DNA from: Nocardioides sp. IC4_145
GTDB taxonomy: Bacteria > Actinomycetota > Actinomycetes > Propionibacteriales > Nocardioidaceae
Assembly (NCBI RefSeq): GCF_011250565.1
Contig: NZ_JAANMS010000005.1
Coordinates: 1-64,000 of the forward strand
Reading direction: 5' to 3'
DNA length: 64,000 nucleotides
The position numbers and the translations under genes were made by a program. The notes below the pieces were generated by a model. It ran no database searches. It worked only from the letters and a program-made list of their open reading frames with translations, and was not told where the DNA came from. Numbering within the stretch: the first letter of the stretch is position 1; every line of letters begins with the position of its first letter. This document shows, one piece after another, positions 6,524 to 15,523 of this stretch.

Positions 6524-8096
6524 GGCCGAACGTCAGCCCGTCGACCAGCGCGCCCCACGACGCCTCGATGACGTTCGCGCCGACGCCGACCGTCACCCAC
6601 GACGACTCGCCGTCGGAGGTCTCGATGAGGACCCGGGTGATGGCGTCGGTGCCGTGGCCCTGGTCGAGGATGCGCACCTTGTAGTCGATCAGCTCGAACT
6701 TGGCGACCTCCGGGAACGCCTGCCCGATCGCGGCGCGCAGCGCCTGGTCGAGCGCGTTGACCGGGCCGTTGCCCTCGCCGGTGACGACGTACCGCACACC
6801 CTCGGCGCGCAGCTTGACCGTCGCCTCCGACAGCGCCTCCTCGGTCGGCTTGGAGTCGGTGATCACCCGCCACGACTCGACCTCGAAGTAGGACGGGCGC
6901 GCGCCCTCGACCTCCTCGAGGAGCAGCAGCTCGAAGGACGCGTCGGCCGCCTCGAAGGTGTAGCCGCGCGACTCCAGCACCTTGACCCGGTCGGTGATCC
7001 GCGTGATCAGGTCCTTGCCCTCGGGCGTGCCGGCGTCGAGGTCGAAGCCGAGCTCGCGCCCCTTGAGCTCGATCGACGCGCGGCCGGCCATGTCGGAGAC
7101 CAGCAGCCGCATGTCGTTGCCGACCCCGACGGGGTCCATGTGCTGGTAGAGGTTCGGGTCGACCTTGATCGCGCTGGCGTGCAGGCCGGCCTTGTGGGCG
7201 AACGCCGACGTGCCGACGTACGGCTGGCGCGACGCGGGTGGCACGTTGGTGACCTCGGCGATCGCGTGCGCGATCCGGGTGGCGTCCCGCAGCAGGCCGG
7301 GCGGCAGCACCTGCCGGTCCAGCTTGAGCTCGAGGTTGGCGACGACGGTGACCAGGTCGGCGTTGCCGGTGCGCTCGCCGTAGCCGTTGATGCACCCCTG
7401 CACGTGCGTCGCGCCGGCCTCGACCGCCGCGATCGTGTTGGCGACCGCGCAGCCGGTGTCGTTGTGGCAGTGGATGCCGACCCGCACGCCGGTCGTCTCG
7501 ACGACGTCGTGGACCACGTCGGAGACCCAGGTCGGCAGCATCCCGCCGTTGGTGTCGCACAGCGCGACGACCTCGGCGCCCGCGTCGTACGCCGTCCGCA
7601 GCACCTCGAGCGCATAGGCACGGTTCGCGCGGTAGCCGTCGAAGAAGTGCTCCGCGTCGAGGAACACCTGCTGCCCCTCGGCGCGCAGGTGGCTCACGGT
7701 GTCGCGGACCATCGCGAGGTTCTCCTCCAGCGTGGTCCGCAGCGCCAGCTCGACGTGCCGGTCGTGCGACTTGGCCACCAGCGTCACCACACCGGCGCCG
7801 CTGTCGCGCAGCGCGGCGACCAGCGGGTCGTCGGCCGCCTTCACCCCCGGCCGCCGGGTGGCGCCGAACGCTGCGAGCCGGGCGTGCTTGAGGTCGAGCT
7901 CGTGGGCGGCGCGGCGGAAGAACTCGGTGTCCTTGGGGTTCGCGCCCGGCCAGCCGCCCTCGATGTAGCCCACCCCGAGCTCGTCGAGCTGGTGCGCGAT
8001 CGACAGCTTGTCGGCGACGGAGAGGTTGAGCCCCTCCTGCTGGGCGCCGTCGCGCAGCGTCGTGTCGTAGACGTGGAACGAGCCGTGGAGGTCCAT
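6504..8096 (-). CDS. cimA: Citramalate synthase
   Basis: The 530-residue enzyme condenses acetyl-CoA and pyruvate to (R)-citramalate, supplying 2-oxobutyrate for isoleucine without threonine deaminase. It has the HMGL-like TIM barrel (YDTTLRDGAQQEG, HCHNDTGCAVANTIAAVEAG, NGYGERTGNADL) and the C-terminal LeuA dimer/allosteric domain. The lineup FAHKAGLHASAI and overall length fit the CimA branch rather than 2-isopropylmalate synthase. The start ATG 8096 has AGGAAGAGA upstream. The gene is preceded by a short Ile-rich leader ORF and an intrinsic terminator, pointing to attenuation by isoleucine supply. Confidence 0.92.
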   Translation of the reverse strand: MDLHGSFHVYDTTLRDGAQQEGLNLSVADKLSIAHQLDELGVGYIEGGWPGANPKDTEFFRRAAHELDLKHARLAAFGATRRPGVKAADDPLVAALRDSGAGVVTLVAKSHDRHVELALRTTLEENLAMVRDTVSHLRAEGQQVFLDAEHFFDGYRANRAYALEVLRTAYDAGAEVVALCDTNGGMLPTWVSDVVHDVVETTGVRVGIHCHNDTGCAVANTIAAVEAGATHVQGCINGYGERTGNADLVTVVANLELKLDRQVLPPGLLRDATRIAHAIAEVTNVPPASRQPYVGTSAFAHKAGLHASAIKVDPNLYQHMDPVGVGNDMRLLVSDMAGRASIELKGRELGFDLDAGTPEGKDLITRITDRVKVLESRGYTFEAADASFELLLLEEVEGARPSYFEVESWRVITDSKPTEEALSEATVKLRAEGVRYVVTGEGNGPVNALDQALRAAIGQAFPEVAKFELIDYKVRILDQGHGTDAITRVLIETSDGESSWVTVGVGANVIEASWGALVDGLTFGLRRQGV

Positions 8097-8150
8097 CGGT
8101 CTGTCTCTTCCTGCGGGGCTGCTGGGCTGGTGCTGCTGGTGTGCGGGCAC

Positions 8151-8177
8151 AAAAAAACCTCTCGGGGTGCGAGAGGT
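8151..8177 (-). terminator. Attenuator terminator of the cimA leader
   Basis: On the minus strand an 8-bp stem (ACCTCTCG / CGAGAGGT, 8170-8177 with 8157-8164) with a 5-nt loop runs into seven U residues (8151-8157). U-tracts of this kind are rare in such GC-rich DNA. It lies between the leader ORF and cimA, the position of a transcription attenuator. Confidence 0.82.
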
Positions 8178-8179
8178 CG

Positions 8180-8202
8180 GCGCGTCGAGGGGCTCGACGC
8201 GC
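8180..8202 (-). promoter_or_regulatory. Leader hairpin next to the cimA leader stop codon
   Basis: A perfect 10-bp inverted repeat GCGCGTCGAG-ggg-CTCGACGCGC begins at the stop codon of the leader ORF and precedes the terminator. A ribosome stalled on the Ile codons or released at the stop codon would change whether it forms, so it may act as a pause hairpin or as part of the antiterminator. The alternative pairing scheme is inferred. Confidence 0.6.
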
Positions 8203-8231
8203 TAGGGAATGATGATCCGGGGGTGCTGCAC
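8202..8231 (-). CDS. cimA leader peptide with three consecutive Ile codons
   Basis: A nine-codon ORF GTG-CAG-CAC-CCC-CGG-ATC-ATC-ATT-CCC-TAG encodes M(V)QHPRIIIP and ends about 105 bp before cimA. The Ile triplet includes ATT, a rare codon in this genome. A hairpin overlaps its stop codon and a U-tract terminator follows. A CACGAT hexamer (8238-8243) lies six bases upstream of the GTG, consistent with a leaderless transcript. Together these fit an isoleucine-sensing attenuator for citramalate synthase. The start codon is uncertain because no Shine-Dalgarno is visible. Confidence 0.65.
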   Translation of the reverse strand: MQHPRIIIP

Positions 8232-8302
8232 GAGGCCATCGTGCCACGCCCGTCCGCTGACCGGGACGGTCATCTCAGCACCCGGGCCGCGGGCCCTCCG
8301 CC

Positions 8303-9910
8303 TCAGCGGCTGCCGAGCATCCCGCCGTCCGGCAGCGAGACGCCCTCGAACGGCCGGCCGTCGTCGGGCGCCCAGGAGGTGCCGGAGGCCTGCACGAGAG
8401 CACCGAGCCCGCAGCCGAGGACCGCGACGAGCACCAGGGCGCCGACCCAGCCACGGACGCCGCGGGCGGCGGGGTCGACGACCCGCGACACCGGGCCGCG
8501 GACGCGGGAGCCGCCGGGGCCGAGCCAGAGCGCGGCGGCCAGCAGCGTGCCGCACACGAACAGGGTGGCCGGCACCGACGCCGCGACGGCGTAGCAGAGC
8601 AGCGCGCCCGCGACGGCCAGCCCGAGGCTCCACAGGAGGAGCACGATCGTGCCCGGGACCGAGCGGACGAGGTCCCAGGGCGCGCCGAGGAGCACCTGCA
8701 CGCCGTCGTACCACTTGCGTCCGCGCAGCCGGCGCCGGTCGCCGGCCCGGCTGGCGGCCAGCGAGCCGCTGCGCAGCAGCCAGACGAGGAGGAGGGTGAG
8801 GACCGTCGCCACCCAGGGGTACGCCGCGAAGCCGGCGCCGACGGCCAGCGCGCCGCCGACGAGCAGCGTGCCGCGACGCAGCCGCTCCCCGAAAGAGGGT
8901 CGCGGGACGACGTACTCCGCGACGTCCCAGTCGTGCACGGTCGGCTCGTCCCCGGCGACGCGGGCGTCGTGGTCGACGAGCGTCTCGAACGGACGCGTGT
9001 GGGTGCTGTCGGCGTCGGGCCGGTCGAGCATCACCGGCAGCGTCTCGACCATCGGCTCCAGGACCGGCTCGAGCGCCGGCTCCGGCTCGGGCAGCGGCGG
9101 CGGCACGCGGCGGCCGCGGCCGACCTGTGGGCGCAGCCACGCGAGCAGCTGGTCGAGCGTGGGCCGTCGCTCGGGCTCGGGGTCGAGCGCGGCCTCGACG
9201 ACCGCGGCGAGGTCGTCCGGCAGCCCGGAGACGTCGTGCTCGCCGCGCCGCACGCGGTCCATCACGGCCATCGACGGGCCGCGGCCGAACGGCGGACGGC
9301 CGGTGCCGGCGTACGCGACCGTCGCCGCCCAGGAGTGGACGTCAGAGGCGGTCGTGGCGTCGTCGCCGTACAGGATCTCGGGCGCGAGGTAGCCGGGCGT
9401 GCCGAGCAGCCAGCCGGTGTGGGTGAGCTTGGGGTCGTCGGCGACGCGGGCGAGCCCGAAGTCGATGAGGATCGGCGTGCGGCCCTCCATCAGCACGTTC
9501 GAGGGCTTGACGTCGCGGTGGAGCACCCCGGCGGCGTGCACCGAGGCCAGGCCCTCGGCCAGCGAGGCGGCGAACCACACGAGGTCGGCGCCGGTGACCG
9601 GGCCCTCCTCGACGACGTGGTCGTGGAGCGACAGCCCGGGGACGTAGCGCGTGGCGACGAACGGCACGACCGCCCACGGGTCGGCGTCGACGATCTCGGC
9701 GACCCAGCGGGACCGCACCCGCGAGAGCGAGCTGACCTCGCGTGCCAGCCGCTGCCGGGCCTCGTCGTCGCCGACGATGTGCGGGCGCAGCACCTTGAGC
9801 GCGACGCGGTCGCCCTGCGGGCCGCGGGCGAGGTGGACGACGCCCATGCCGCCCTCGCCGATCTTGGTGAGGAGGGTGTAGTCACCCACCACGGCCTGCT
9901 GCGTCGTCAC
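8303..9910 (-). CDS. Membrane-anchored serine/threonine protein kinase
   Basis: The 535-residue protein has a PknB-type kinase domain (about residues 10-265) with the glycine loop GEGGMGVV, invariant Lys in VALKVL, catalytic HRDVKPSNVL and DFG in LIDFGLARV. A proline-rich linker follows, then several hydrophobic helices in the C-terminal half, including LTLLLVWLL and a pair around residues 410-465. No PASTA or other sensor domain is seen, so the signal is unknown. GTG 9910 is favoured: a TAGATT hexamer (9917-9922) lies exactly six bases upstream and there is no Shine-Dalgarno, the pattern of a leaderless mRNA. Confidence 0.9.
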   Translation of the reverse strand: MTTQQAVVGDYTLLTKIGEGGMGVVHLARGPQGDRVALKVLRPHIVGDDEARQRLAREVSSLSRVRSRWVAEIVDADPWAVVPFVATRYVPGLSLHDHVVEEGPVTGADLVWFAASLAEGLASVHAAGVLHRDVKPSNVLMEGRTPILIDFGLARVADDPKLTHTGWLLGTPGYLAPEILYGDDATTASDVHSWAATVAYAGTGRPPFGRGPSMAVMDRVRRGEHDVSGLPDDLAAVVEAALDPEPERRPTLDQLLAWLRPQVGRGRRVPPPLPEPEPALEPVLEPMVETLPVMLDRPDADSTHTRPFETLVDHDARVAGDEPTVHDWDVAEYVVPRPSFGERLRRGTLLVGGALAVGAGFAAYPWVATVLTLLLVWLLRSGSLAASRAGDRRRLRGRKWYDGVQVLLGAPWDLVRSVPGTIVLLLWSLGLAVAGALLCYAVAASVPATLFVCGTLLAAALWLGPGGSRVRGPVSRVVDPAARGVRGWVGALVLVAVLGCGLGALVQASGTSWAPDDGRPFEGVSLPDGGMLGSR

Positions 9911-9999
9911 CAGCGCAATCTACTTCGCAGCAGGCCCGGGAAGGCATCGACCGCGCCCGGAGCACCGGACGCGGTCGACGTGGTGGAGCAGGAGGTGGC

Positions 10000-11061
10000 T
10001 CAGCCCTGCGCGTCGGCCTTCTCGACTGCCGGGACGAGCGCCGCGACGAAGTCCTCGAGGCCCCAGGTCAGAGACAGCGCGGTCGGCGGGCCGACGGCGG
10101 CGACGAGCGACGCGCCGGTCACCTCCGCGACGGCGCCGTCCTGGAACTGCGACATGGCCTTCGCGCCCGCGCTCTCGGCCACCGCGGCGGCGGCCTCCTC
10201 GTCGGGCGCGTAGGAGACCAGCACGTCGGAGGTCAGCTTGTCGGCCTCCTCGGTGGAGATCGTGTAGTAGAACGACGTCTCCTCGGTGTCGAGCTCACCG
10301 ACGCTCGGGGCGAGGGTGAAGCCGAGGTCCTCGAGGAACTCCACGCGCGGGTCCGCGCCGCGGTAGACGTAGAACGCCTGCGGGTCGATCGCGACGGCCG
10401 CGATGGTCTTGCCCTCGAACTCGGGGTGCTCCTCGGCCGCGGCGGCGACCTCGGCGTCGATGTCCTCGAGCACCTGCTCGGCCTCCTCGGCCTGGCCCAG
10501 CGCCTCGCCGACGGTGGTGATCACGTCGCGCCACGGGGTGGCCCACGGCTCCTCGGGGTAGGCGACGGTCGGGGCGATCTTCGAGAGCTTCTCGTAGTCG
10601 GCCTCGGTGATGCCGGAGTAGTTCGCCAGGATCAGGTCGGGAGCCGCGGCGGCGATCTCCTCGATAGGCGGCTCGGCGGTCTCGCTGAGCAGGGTCGGCT
10701 CCTCGCCGTCGAGCTCTGCGAGCGCCTCGGACTGCCACGGCATCCGCCGGTCCTCGTCGGCGCCGTAAGAGTACGCCGGCATCGCCACCGGCACCACGCC
10801 GAGCGCCAGGACGGCGTCGCCGCTGCCCCAGCCCCAGGTCGCGACCCGCTCGGGCTGCTCGCTGATCTCGGTCTCGCCGAACGCGTGGGTGATGGTGACC
10901 GGCTCGAACGACTCGGCGGCGGGGCTGCCGCCGTCGGTCGCCTCGTCGTCGGAGTCGGACTCCGAGCCGCAGGCCGCCAGCGGCAGTGCGAGCAGGAGGG
11001 CGCCGAGCGGGAGCGCCAGGCGGGCCCGGCGGCGCCGGGTCAGGGGACGAAGGGACGTCAC
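10000..11061 (-). CDS. Iron-siderophore ABC transporter substrate-binding lipoprotein
   Basis: The 353-residue protein has a basic N-terminus, a hydrophobic stretch and a lipobox (LPLAAC), followed by a FecB/FepB-type periplasmic-binding fold (VTITHAFGETEISEQPERVATWGWGSGDAVLALGVVP split over the first 80 mature residues). It would hold a ferric-siderophore at the membrane for the permeases and ATPase encoded just upstream. I choose the second GTG (11061) because GGAGT lies five bases before it; the first GTG at 11067 abuts the ribosome-binding site. An IdeR-type box lies 47 bp upstream, so this gene has its own iron-repressed promoter. Confidence 0.88.
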   Translation of the reverse strand: MTSLRPLTRRRRARLALPLGALLLALPLAACGSESDSDDEATDGGSPAAESFEPVTITHAFGETEISEQPERVATWGWGSGDAVLALGVVPVAMPAYSYGADEDRRMPWQSEALAELDGEEPTLLSETAEPPIEEIAAAAPDLILANYSGITEADYEKLSKIAPTVAYPEEPWATPWRDVITTVGEALGQAEEAEQVLEDIDAEVAAAAEEHPEFEGKTIAAVAIDPQAFYVYRGADPRVEFLEDLGFTLAPSVGELDTEETSFYYTISTEEADKLTSDVLVSYAPDEEAAAAVAESAGAKAMSQFQDGAVAEVTGASLVAAVGPPTALSLTWGLEDFVAALVPAVEKADAQG

Positions 11062-11107
11062 GTCCACTCCTCGTGGTGCGGGACCGGCCGAGCCCGGTCG
11101 AACGAAT

Positions 11108-11126
11108 TTAGGTGAGGCTCACCTTA
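11108..11126 (-). promoter_or_regulatory. IdeR/DmdR iron box upstream of the binding-protein gene
   Basis: The 19-bp sequence TTAGGTGAGGCTCACCTTA is close to the actinobacterial IdeR consensus TTAGGTTAGGCTAACCTAA and is nearly palindromic. A TAAATT -10 (minus strand, 11105-11110) overlaps it, so bound IdeR-Fe(II) would block transcription. The box also includes the stop codon of the upstream ATPase gene. Confidence 0.85.
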
Positions 11127-12026
11127 CACGGGATCGGCGAGGGTGCGCCCGCGCCTGCCCACGGGCACGACGAGCGGCGAGCCGGTGACCGGGTCCGGCA
11201 CGACCTGGGCCTCCAGGCCGAAGGCCTCCCGGACGCACGCGGCGTCGAGCACGTCGGCCGGGGCACCCTCCCGCAGCACCCGTCCCTCGCACATGACGAC
11301 CAGGTGGTCGGCGTACCGCGCCGCGAGGTTGAGCTCGTGGAGCACCATCACGACCGTCGTGCCCCGCTCCTCGTTGAGCTCGGCGAGGAGGTCGAGGACG
11401 TCGACCTGGTGCGCGATGTCGAGGTACGTCGTGGGCTCGTCGAGCAGCATGATGCTCGGGTCCTGCGCGAGCATCATGGCGACCCAGACCCGCTGGCGCT
11501 GGCCGCCGGAGAGCTCCTCGACGCGACGGCCGGCCAGCTCGTGGGTGTCGGTGAGCGCGAGCGCCGTGGCGACCGCGTCCGCGTCGGCCGCGCTCCAGCG
11601 GCGGAACGCACCCTGGTGCGGGTGCCGGCCGCGGCCGACCAGGTCGGCGACCGTGATCCCCTCGGGAGCGACCGGCTGCTGCGGCAGCAGGCCGAGCAGG
11701 GCCGCGACCTCGCGCGGGCGCATCCGCTGCACGTCGCGGCCGCCGAGCTCGACCGAGCCGCCCGTCGGCTTGAGGATCCGGCCCAGACCGCGGAGCAGCG
11801 TGGACTTGCCGCAGCCGTTGGCGCCCACGATGACCGTCACCGCGCCCGCCGGGATCGCGAGGTCGACGCCGTGGACGACCGTGCGCTGGTCGTAGGCGAG
11901 CGTGACGCCGCGCGCGACCAGGCTGACCGGGTCGTGGTGCTGCAGCGCGTCCGCCGGGAGGTGGGCTGACGGGTCGGCCGGGTCGGCGGCGCCGGCCGGG
12001 CTCGGGCGGTCGACGACGATGCTCAC
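11124..12026 (-). CDS. Iron-siderophore ABC transporter ATP-binding protein
   Basis: The 300-residue ATPase has Walker A GANGCGKSTLL, signature LSGGQRQRVWVA and Walker B IMLLDEPTTYLD, and resembles FecE/FepC-type ATPases. It has an extended N-terminus of about 35 residues before the ABC domain. GTG 12026 is preceded by GAGGAG. It lies 23 bp after the second permease gene in the same operon, and its stop codon falls inside the IdeR box of the next gene. Confidence 0.9.
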   Translation of the reverse strand: MSIVVDRPSPAGAADPADPSAHLPADALQHHDPVSLVARGVTLAYDQRTVVHGVDLAIPAGAVTVIVGANGCGKSTLLRGLGRILKPTGGSVELGGRDVQRMRPREVAALLGLLPQQPVAPEGITVADLVGRGRHPHQGAFRRWSAADADAVATALALTDTHELAGRRVEELSGGQRQRVWVAMMLAQDPSIMLLDEPTTYLDIAHQVDVLDLLAELNEERGTTVVMVLHELNLAARYADHLVVMCEGRVLREGAPADVLDAACVREAFGLEAQVVPDPVTGSPLVVPVGRRGRTLADPV

Positions 12027-12049
12027 GGGTTCTCCTCGGGTCGGTGCCA

Positions 12050-13141
12050 TCAGGCGGTCCGGGCGCGTCCGCTGGCCATGAGCCAGATCAGGTAGGGGCC
12101 ACCGATCGCGCCGGTGACGACGCCGACGGGGACGGTGAGGTCGGCCGGCAGCAGGTGCTGGGCCACGATGTCGGCGCCCACGACGAGAACGACGCCCACG
12201 AGCGCCGCCTGCACGAGCGCGAGGGTGCCGTCGCCGAGCAGCCGGCGGGCCACGGGGGCGGCGGTGAAGGCGACGAAGGCGACCGGTCCGGCCGAGGCCG
12301 TCGCCACGCACGCCAGCGCGACGCCGAGGGCGACCACCGCCGCGCGGGTGACCTCCGGGCGCAGGCCGAGGCTGCCGGCCTGCTCGTCGCCGAGCAGCAG
12401 CAGCGAGAGCCCACGCGCGACCACCGCCACCAGCGGCACGAGCACGACCATCGCGACCGCGAGCGTGCGCACCAGCGACCAGTCGGCCTGCCCGAGGCTG
12501 CCGGTCATCCACAGGAGGGCGAGCTGCGCCTCCTTCACGTCGCTGCGCGTCAGCAGGTAGCCGATGATGCTCGTGCAGACATAGGCGACGCCGATCCCGG
12601 CCAGCACGAAGCGGTGACCGGTCATCCCGCCCCGCCACGCCACGGCGTACAGCAACAGGCCGACGGCGCCGCCCCCGGCGAGCGCGGAGAGGGGTACGAC
12701 GAAGCCGCTGGTGGCGCCGACGGCCAGCAACGCCACGACGGCGCCGGCGCTGGCCCCCTGCGAGATGCCGATGACGTCGGGGCTGGCCAGCGGGTTGCGC
12801 AGCACCGACTGGAACAGCGCTCCAGCCAGCCCGAACGCCGTGCCGACCAGGACGCCGAGCACCAGCCGCGGCAACCGCAGCTCCATGACGATGAAGTCCG
12901 CCGCGCCCTCGCCCCGCCCGGCCAGCGTGCGGAGCACCTCGGCCGCCGACAGCTTGAAGTCGCCGAGCATCAGCGCGGTCACCGACAGCACCACCGCGAG
13001 GGCGACCAGGACGACGGTGACGACGAGCCGGCGCCGCAACCGCCGCCGACGGGTCGTGCGCAGCCCGCGGCTCGCGACCTCGTGGCGCTCCTCGCGCTCC
13101 GCGCGTTCGGCGGCCGCCGGCGCCAGCACCGGGGCGCTCAC
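12050..13141 (-). CDS. Iron-siderophore ABC transporter permease (FecCD family)
   Basis: The 363-residue integral membrane protein of the FecCD family has the loop GALFQSVLRNPLASPDVIGISQGAS and about nine to ten transmembrane helices, preceded by a charged cytoplasmic N-terminus with many Arg residues. GTG 13141 overlaps the stop of the partner permease as GTGA. With that partner it would form the heterodimeric channel of the importer. FepG/FhuB-like proteins are the closest familiar relatives. Confidence 0.9.
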   Translation of the reverse strand: MSAPVLAPAAAERAEREERHEVASRGLRTTRRRRLRRRLVVTVVLVALAVVLSVTALMLGDFKLSAAEVLRTLAGRGEGAADFIVMELRLPRLVLGVLVGTAFGLAGALFQSVLRNPLASPDVIGISQGASAGAVVALLAVGATSGFVVPLSALAGGGAVGLLLYAVAWRGGMTGHRFVLAGIGVAYVCTSIIGYLLTRSDVKEAQLALLWMTGSLGQADWSLVRTLAVAMVVLVPLVAVVARGLSLLLLGDEQAGSLGLRPEVTRAAVVALGVALACVATASAGPVAFVAFTAAPVARRLLGDGTLALVQAALVGVVLVVGADIVAQHLLPADLTVPVGVVTGAIGGPYLIWLMASGRARTA

Positions 13142-14217
13142 GCGGCGACCGCCCGGGACCGGCGGACCAGGCCGATGAGCACCGGCGCGCCGATGACCGC
13201 GACGACGAGCCCGGCCTCGAGCTCCGAGGGCCGCACGACCAGTCGACCGACGACGTCGGCGGCCAGCAGCAGCACCGGGCCGAGCAGCATCGAGAGCAGC
13301 ACGATCCAGCGGTAGTCCGGGCCCACGATCGCGCGAGCGACGTGCGGGACGACCAGGCCGACGAAGGCGATCGGGCCGACCAGCGAGACCGCCGAGCCGC
13401 ACAGCAGCACGACAGCGGTGACGACGAGCAACCGGCCGCGGACGACGTCCTGGCCCAGGCCGCGCGCCACGTCGTCGCCGAGCGCGAGCGCGTTGAGCAC
13501 GCGGCCGGCGGCCAGCGCCAGCGCCAGGCCGACCAGGACGAAGGGCAGGACGGCGGTGAGCACGTCGAGCGGGCGGTTGGCCAGGGAGCCGACCTGCCAG
13601 AAGCGGTACTCCCCCAACGTGCGGGTGTCGGTCAGCAGCACGACGGTGATGACGGACGTGCAGGTGGCGGTCAGGGCCGCGCCGACCAGGGCGAGCTTGA
13701 CCGGCGTGACGCCCTCCCACCCGAGCGACGCCGCGCCGTACACGACGACGGCGGCGACCGCGGCGCCGGCGAAGGCGAACCAGAGGTAGCCGGAGGTCGA
13801 GCTGACGCCGAGGCCCGCGATGGCGACGATGACCGCGAGCGAGGCGCCGGAGTTGATGCCGAGCAGGCCGGGGTCGGCGATCGGGTTGCGGGTCACGCCC
13901 TGCATGAGCGCGCCGGCCGCGCCGAGTGCCGCACCGCCGACCAGGCCGATGAGCGTGCGCGGCACGCGCAGGTCGCGCACGACGAGGTGGTCGTTGTCGC
14001 CGGGCACGGGCGCGAGCAGCGCGTCCCACACCGCCGACGGCGCGACGTCGCGGGCACCCCACGCCAGGCTGGCCAGCGAGACCAGCGCGAGGCCGACCAG
14101 CAGGAGCACGACGGCGAGCAGACCGCGGGCGGCGCCGGTCGTCCGGGGCTCGGCCGAGGCCGATCCGGACGGCGCCGGGGTCGCGGACGGCGTCGGGGGG
14201 TCGAGTACGGCGCTCAC
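13138..14217 (-). CDS. Iron-siderophore ABC transporter permease (FecCD family)
   Basis: This first gene of the iron operon encodes a 359-residue FecCD permease with the family loop GALMQGVTRNPIADPGLLGINSGAS and a GPIAFVGLVVPHVAR motif in the coupling-helix region. GTG 14217 has GGGAGG seven bases upstream. An IdeR box lies 48 bp upstream of the start, so the permease and ATPase genes should be repressed when iron is plentiful. Confidence 0.9.
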   Translation of the reverse strand: MSAVLDPPTPSATPAPSGSASAEPRTTGAARGLLAVVLLLVGLALVSLASLAWGARDVAPSAVWDALLAPVPGDNDHLVVRDLRVPRTLIGLVGGAALGAAGALMQGVTRNPIADPGLLGINSGASLAVIVAIAGLGVSSTSGYLWFAFAGAAVAAVVVYGAASLGWEGVTPVKLALVGAALTATCTSVITVVLLTDTRTLGEYRFWQVGSLANRPLDVLTAVLPFVLVGLALALAAGRVLNALALGDDVARGLGQDVVRGRLLVVTAVVLLCGSAVSLVGPIAFVGLVVPHVARAIVGPDYRWIVLLSMLLGPVLLLAADVVGRLVVRPSELEAGLVVAVIGAPVLIGLVRRSRAVAA

Positions 14218-14264
14218 GCGCGGCCTCCCTCACCCGTCTCGGTCGCGCCCGGCGCGCGACCTAC

Positions 14265-14283
14265 TTAGGCAAGGGTAACCTGA
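14265..14283 (-). promoter_or_regulatory. IdeR/DmdR iron box upstream of the permease operon
   Basis: The sequence TTAGGCAAGGGTAACCTGA matches the IdeR consensus at about 15 of 19 positions, with conserved TTAGG and AACCT half-sites. It lies 48 bp before the first permease gene. With the box at 11108 it gives two iron-controlled entry points to the cluster. Confidence 0.8.
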
Positions 14284-14340
14284 CCCGCGGTCCTGCGACA
14301 CCGGTCCCGGAGGACCGTTCGGTGCCGGCCAGGAGTCCGG

Positions 14341-15435
14341 TCAGACGATGCGGTGCAGCCAACCGAAGGTGTCCTCGGCCCGGCCGAACTGCACGTCGAC
14401 CAGCGCCTGGCGCACCTTCATCGTCAGCTCGGTCTCCGCCGGGGCGGGCACCTCGCCACCCTCCCACTTCAGGCCGCCGACCGGCGTCACGACCGCGGCG
14501 GTCCCGCAGGCGAAGATCTCGCGGATCGCGCCGCTGGTGACGCCCTCGCGCCACTCGTCGATCGAGAAGCGGCGCTCCTCGACCTGGTGGCCGAGCTTGC
14601 CGGCCAGCTCGATGATGCTGGCCCGGGTGATGCCCTCGAGGATCGTGCCGGTCGCGGGGGTGACGATGCGGCCGTCGTCGTAGACGAAGTACATGTTCAT
14701 GCCGCCCAGCTCCTCGACGTACCGCCCCTCCTGGCTGTCGAGGAAGACGACCTGGTCGCACCCCTGCGCGATCGCCTGCTGCTGGGCGACCAGCGAGCTC
14801 GCGTAGTTGCCGCCGGTCTTGGCCGCGCCCATGCCGCCGCGGCCGGCGCGGGTGTACTCCTCGGTCAGCCACAGCGTGACCGGCTTGACGCCGCCCTTGA
14901 AGTAGGAGCCGGCCGGGCTGGCGATCACCATGAACGTGACGTGCTGGGACGGGCGGACGCCGAGGAACTTCTCCGAGGCGAACATGAACGGCCGCACGTA
15001 GAGGCTCTTCTCCCCCGTGCCCGGCTCGGTCGTCGTCGGCACCCAGCGTTGGTCGACCCGGACCAGCTCGTCGACGGCAGCGATGAAGTCGTCGACCTCG
15101 AGCACCGGCAGCGCCAGGCGGTGGCTGGAGCGCACCATCCGCTTGGCGTTCTCCTCGGGCCGGAAGGACCAGATGGAGCCGTCGGCGTGACGGTAGGCCT
15201 TCATCCCCTCGAAGGTCTCCTGCGCGTAGTGCAGCACCGCCGTCGCGGGGTCGAGGCTGAGCGGGCCGTAGGGCTCGATCCGCGCGTCGTGCCACCCCGC
15301 CTCGGGGGTCCACTCCACCGTGAACATGTGGTCGGTGAAGTGGTTGCCGAAGCCGGGGTCGGCGAGGATCTCGGCGAGCCGGTCTTCGGCGACGGGGTTC
15401 TCGTTGCGGGTCGTGCGGATCTGCATGGGGGTCAC
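14341..15435 (-). CDS. ilvE: Branched-chain amino-acid aminotransferase
   Basis: The 364-residue fold-type IV PLP enzyme carries out the last step of Ile, Leu and Val synthesis. The PLP Lys is in AAKTGGNYASS (about residue 206), and the blocks HYAQETFEGMKAY, YVRPFMFASE and EIFACGTAAVVTPV are typical. GTG 15435 is chosen because GAGGAC lies upstream at suitable distance; ATG 15426 follows CCCCC without a ribosome-binding site. It follows leuB on the same strand, with an 88-bp gap. Confidence 0.92.
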   Translation of the reverse strand: MTPMQIRTTRNENPVAEDRLAEILADPGFGNHFTDHMFTVEWTPEAGWHDARIEPYGPLSLDPATAVLHYAQETFEGMKAYRHADGSIWSFRPEENAKRMVRSSHRLALPVLEVDDFIAAVDELVRVDQRWVPTTTEPGTGEKSLYVRPFMFASEKFLGVRPSQHVTFMVIASPAGSYFKGGVKPVTLWLTEEYTRAGRGGMGAAKTGGNYASSLVAQQQAIAQGCDQVVFLDSQEGRYVEELGGMNMYFVYDDGRIVTPATGTILEGITRASIIELAGKLGHQVEERRFSIDEWREGVTSGAIREIFACGTAAVVTPVGGLKWEGGEVPAPAETELTMKVRQALVDVQFGRAEDTFGWLHRIV

Positions 15436-15523
15436 GGTAGTCCTCGGGGAGCTCGGGCCGGCGGGGCCGGGTCGGGTACGTCGCGTCCGCCGGCTCGAGC
15501 TCGTCGCGCTCGGGGCCGGACGG

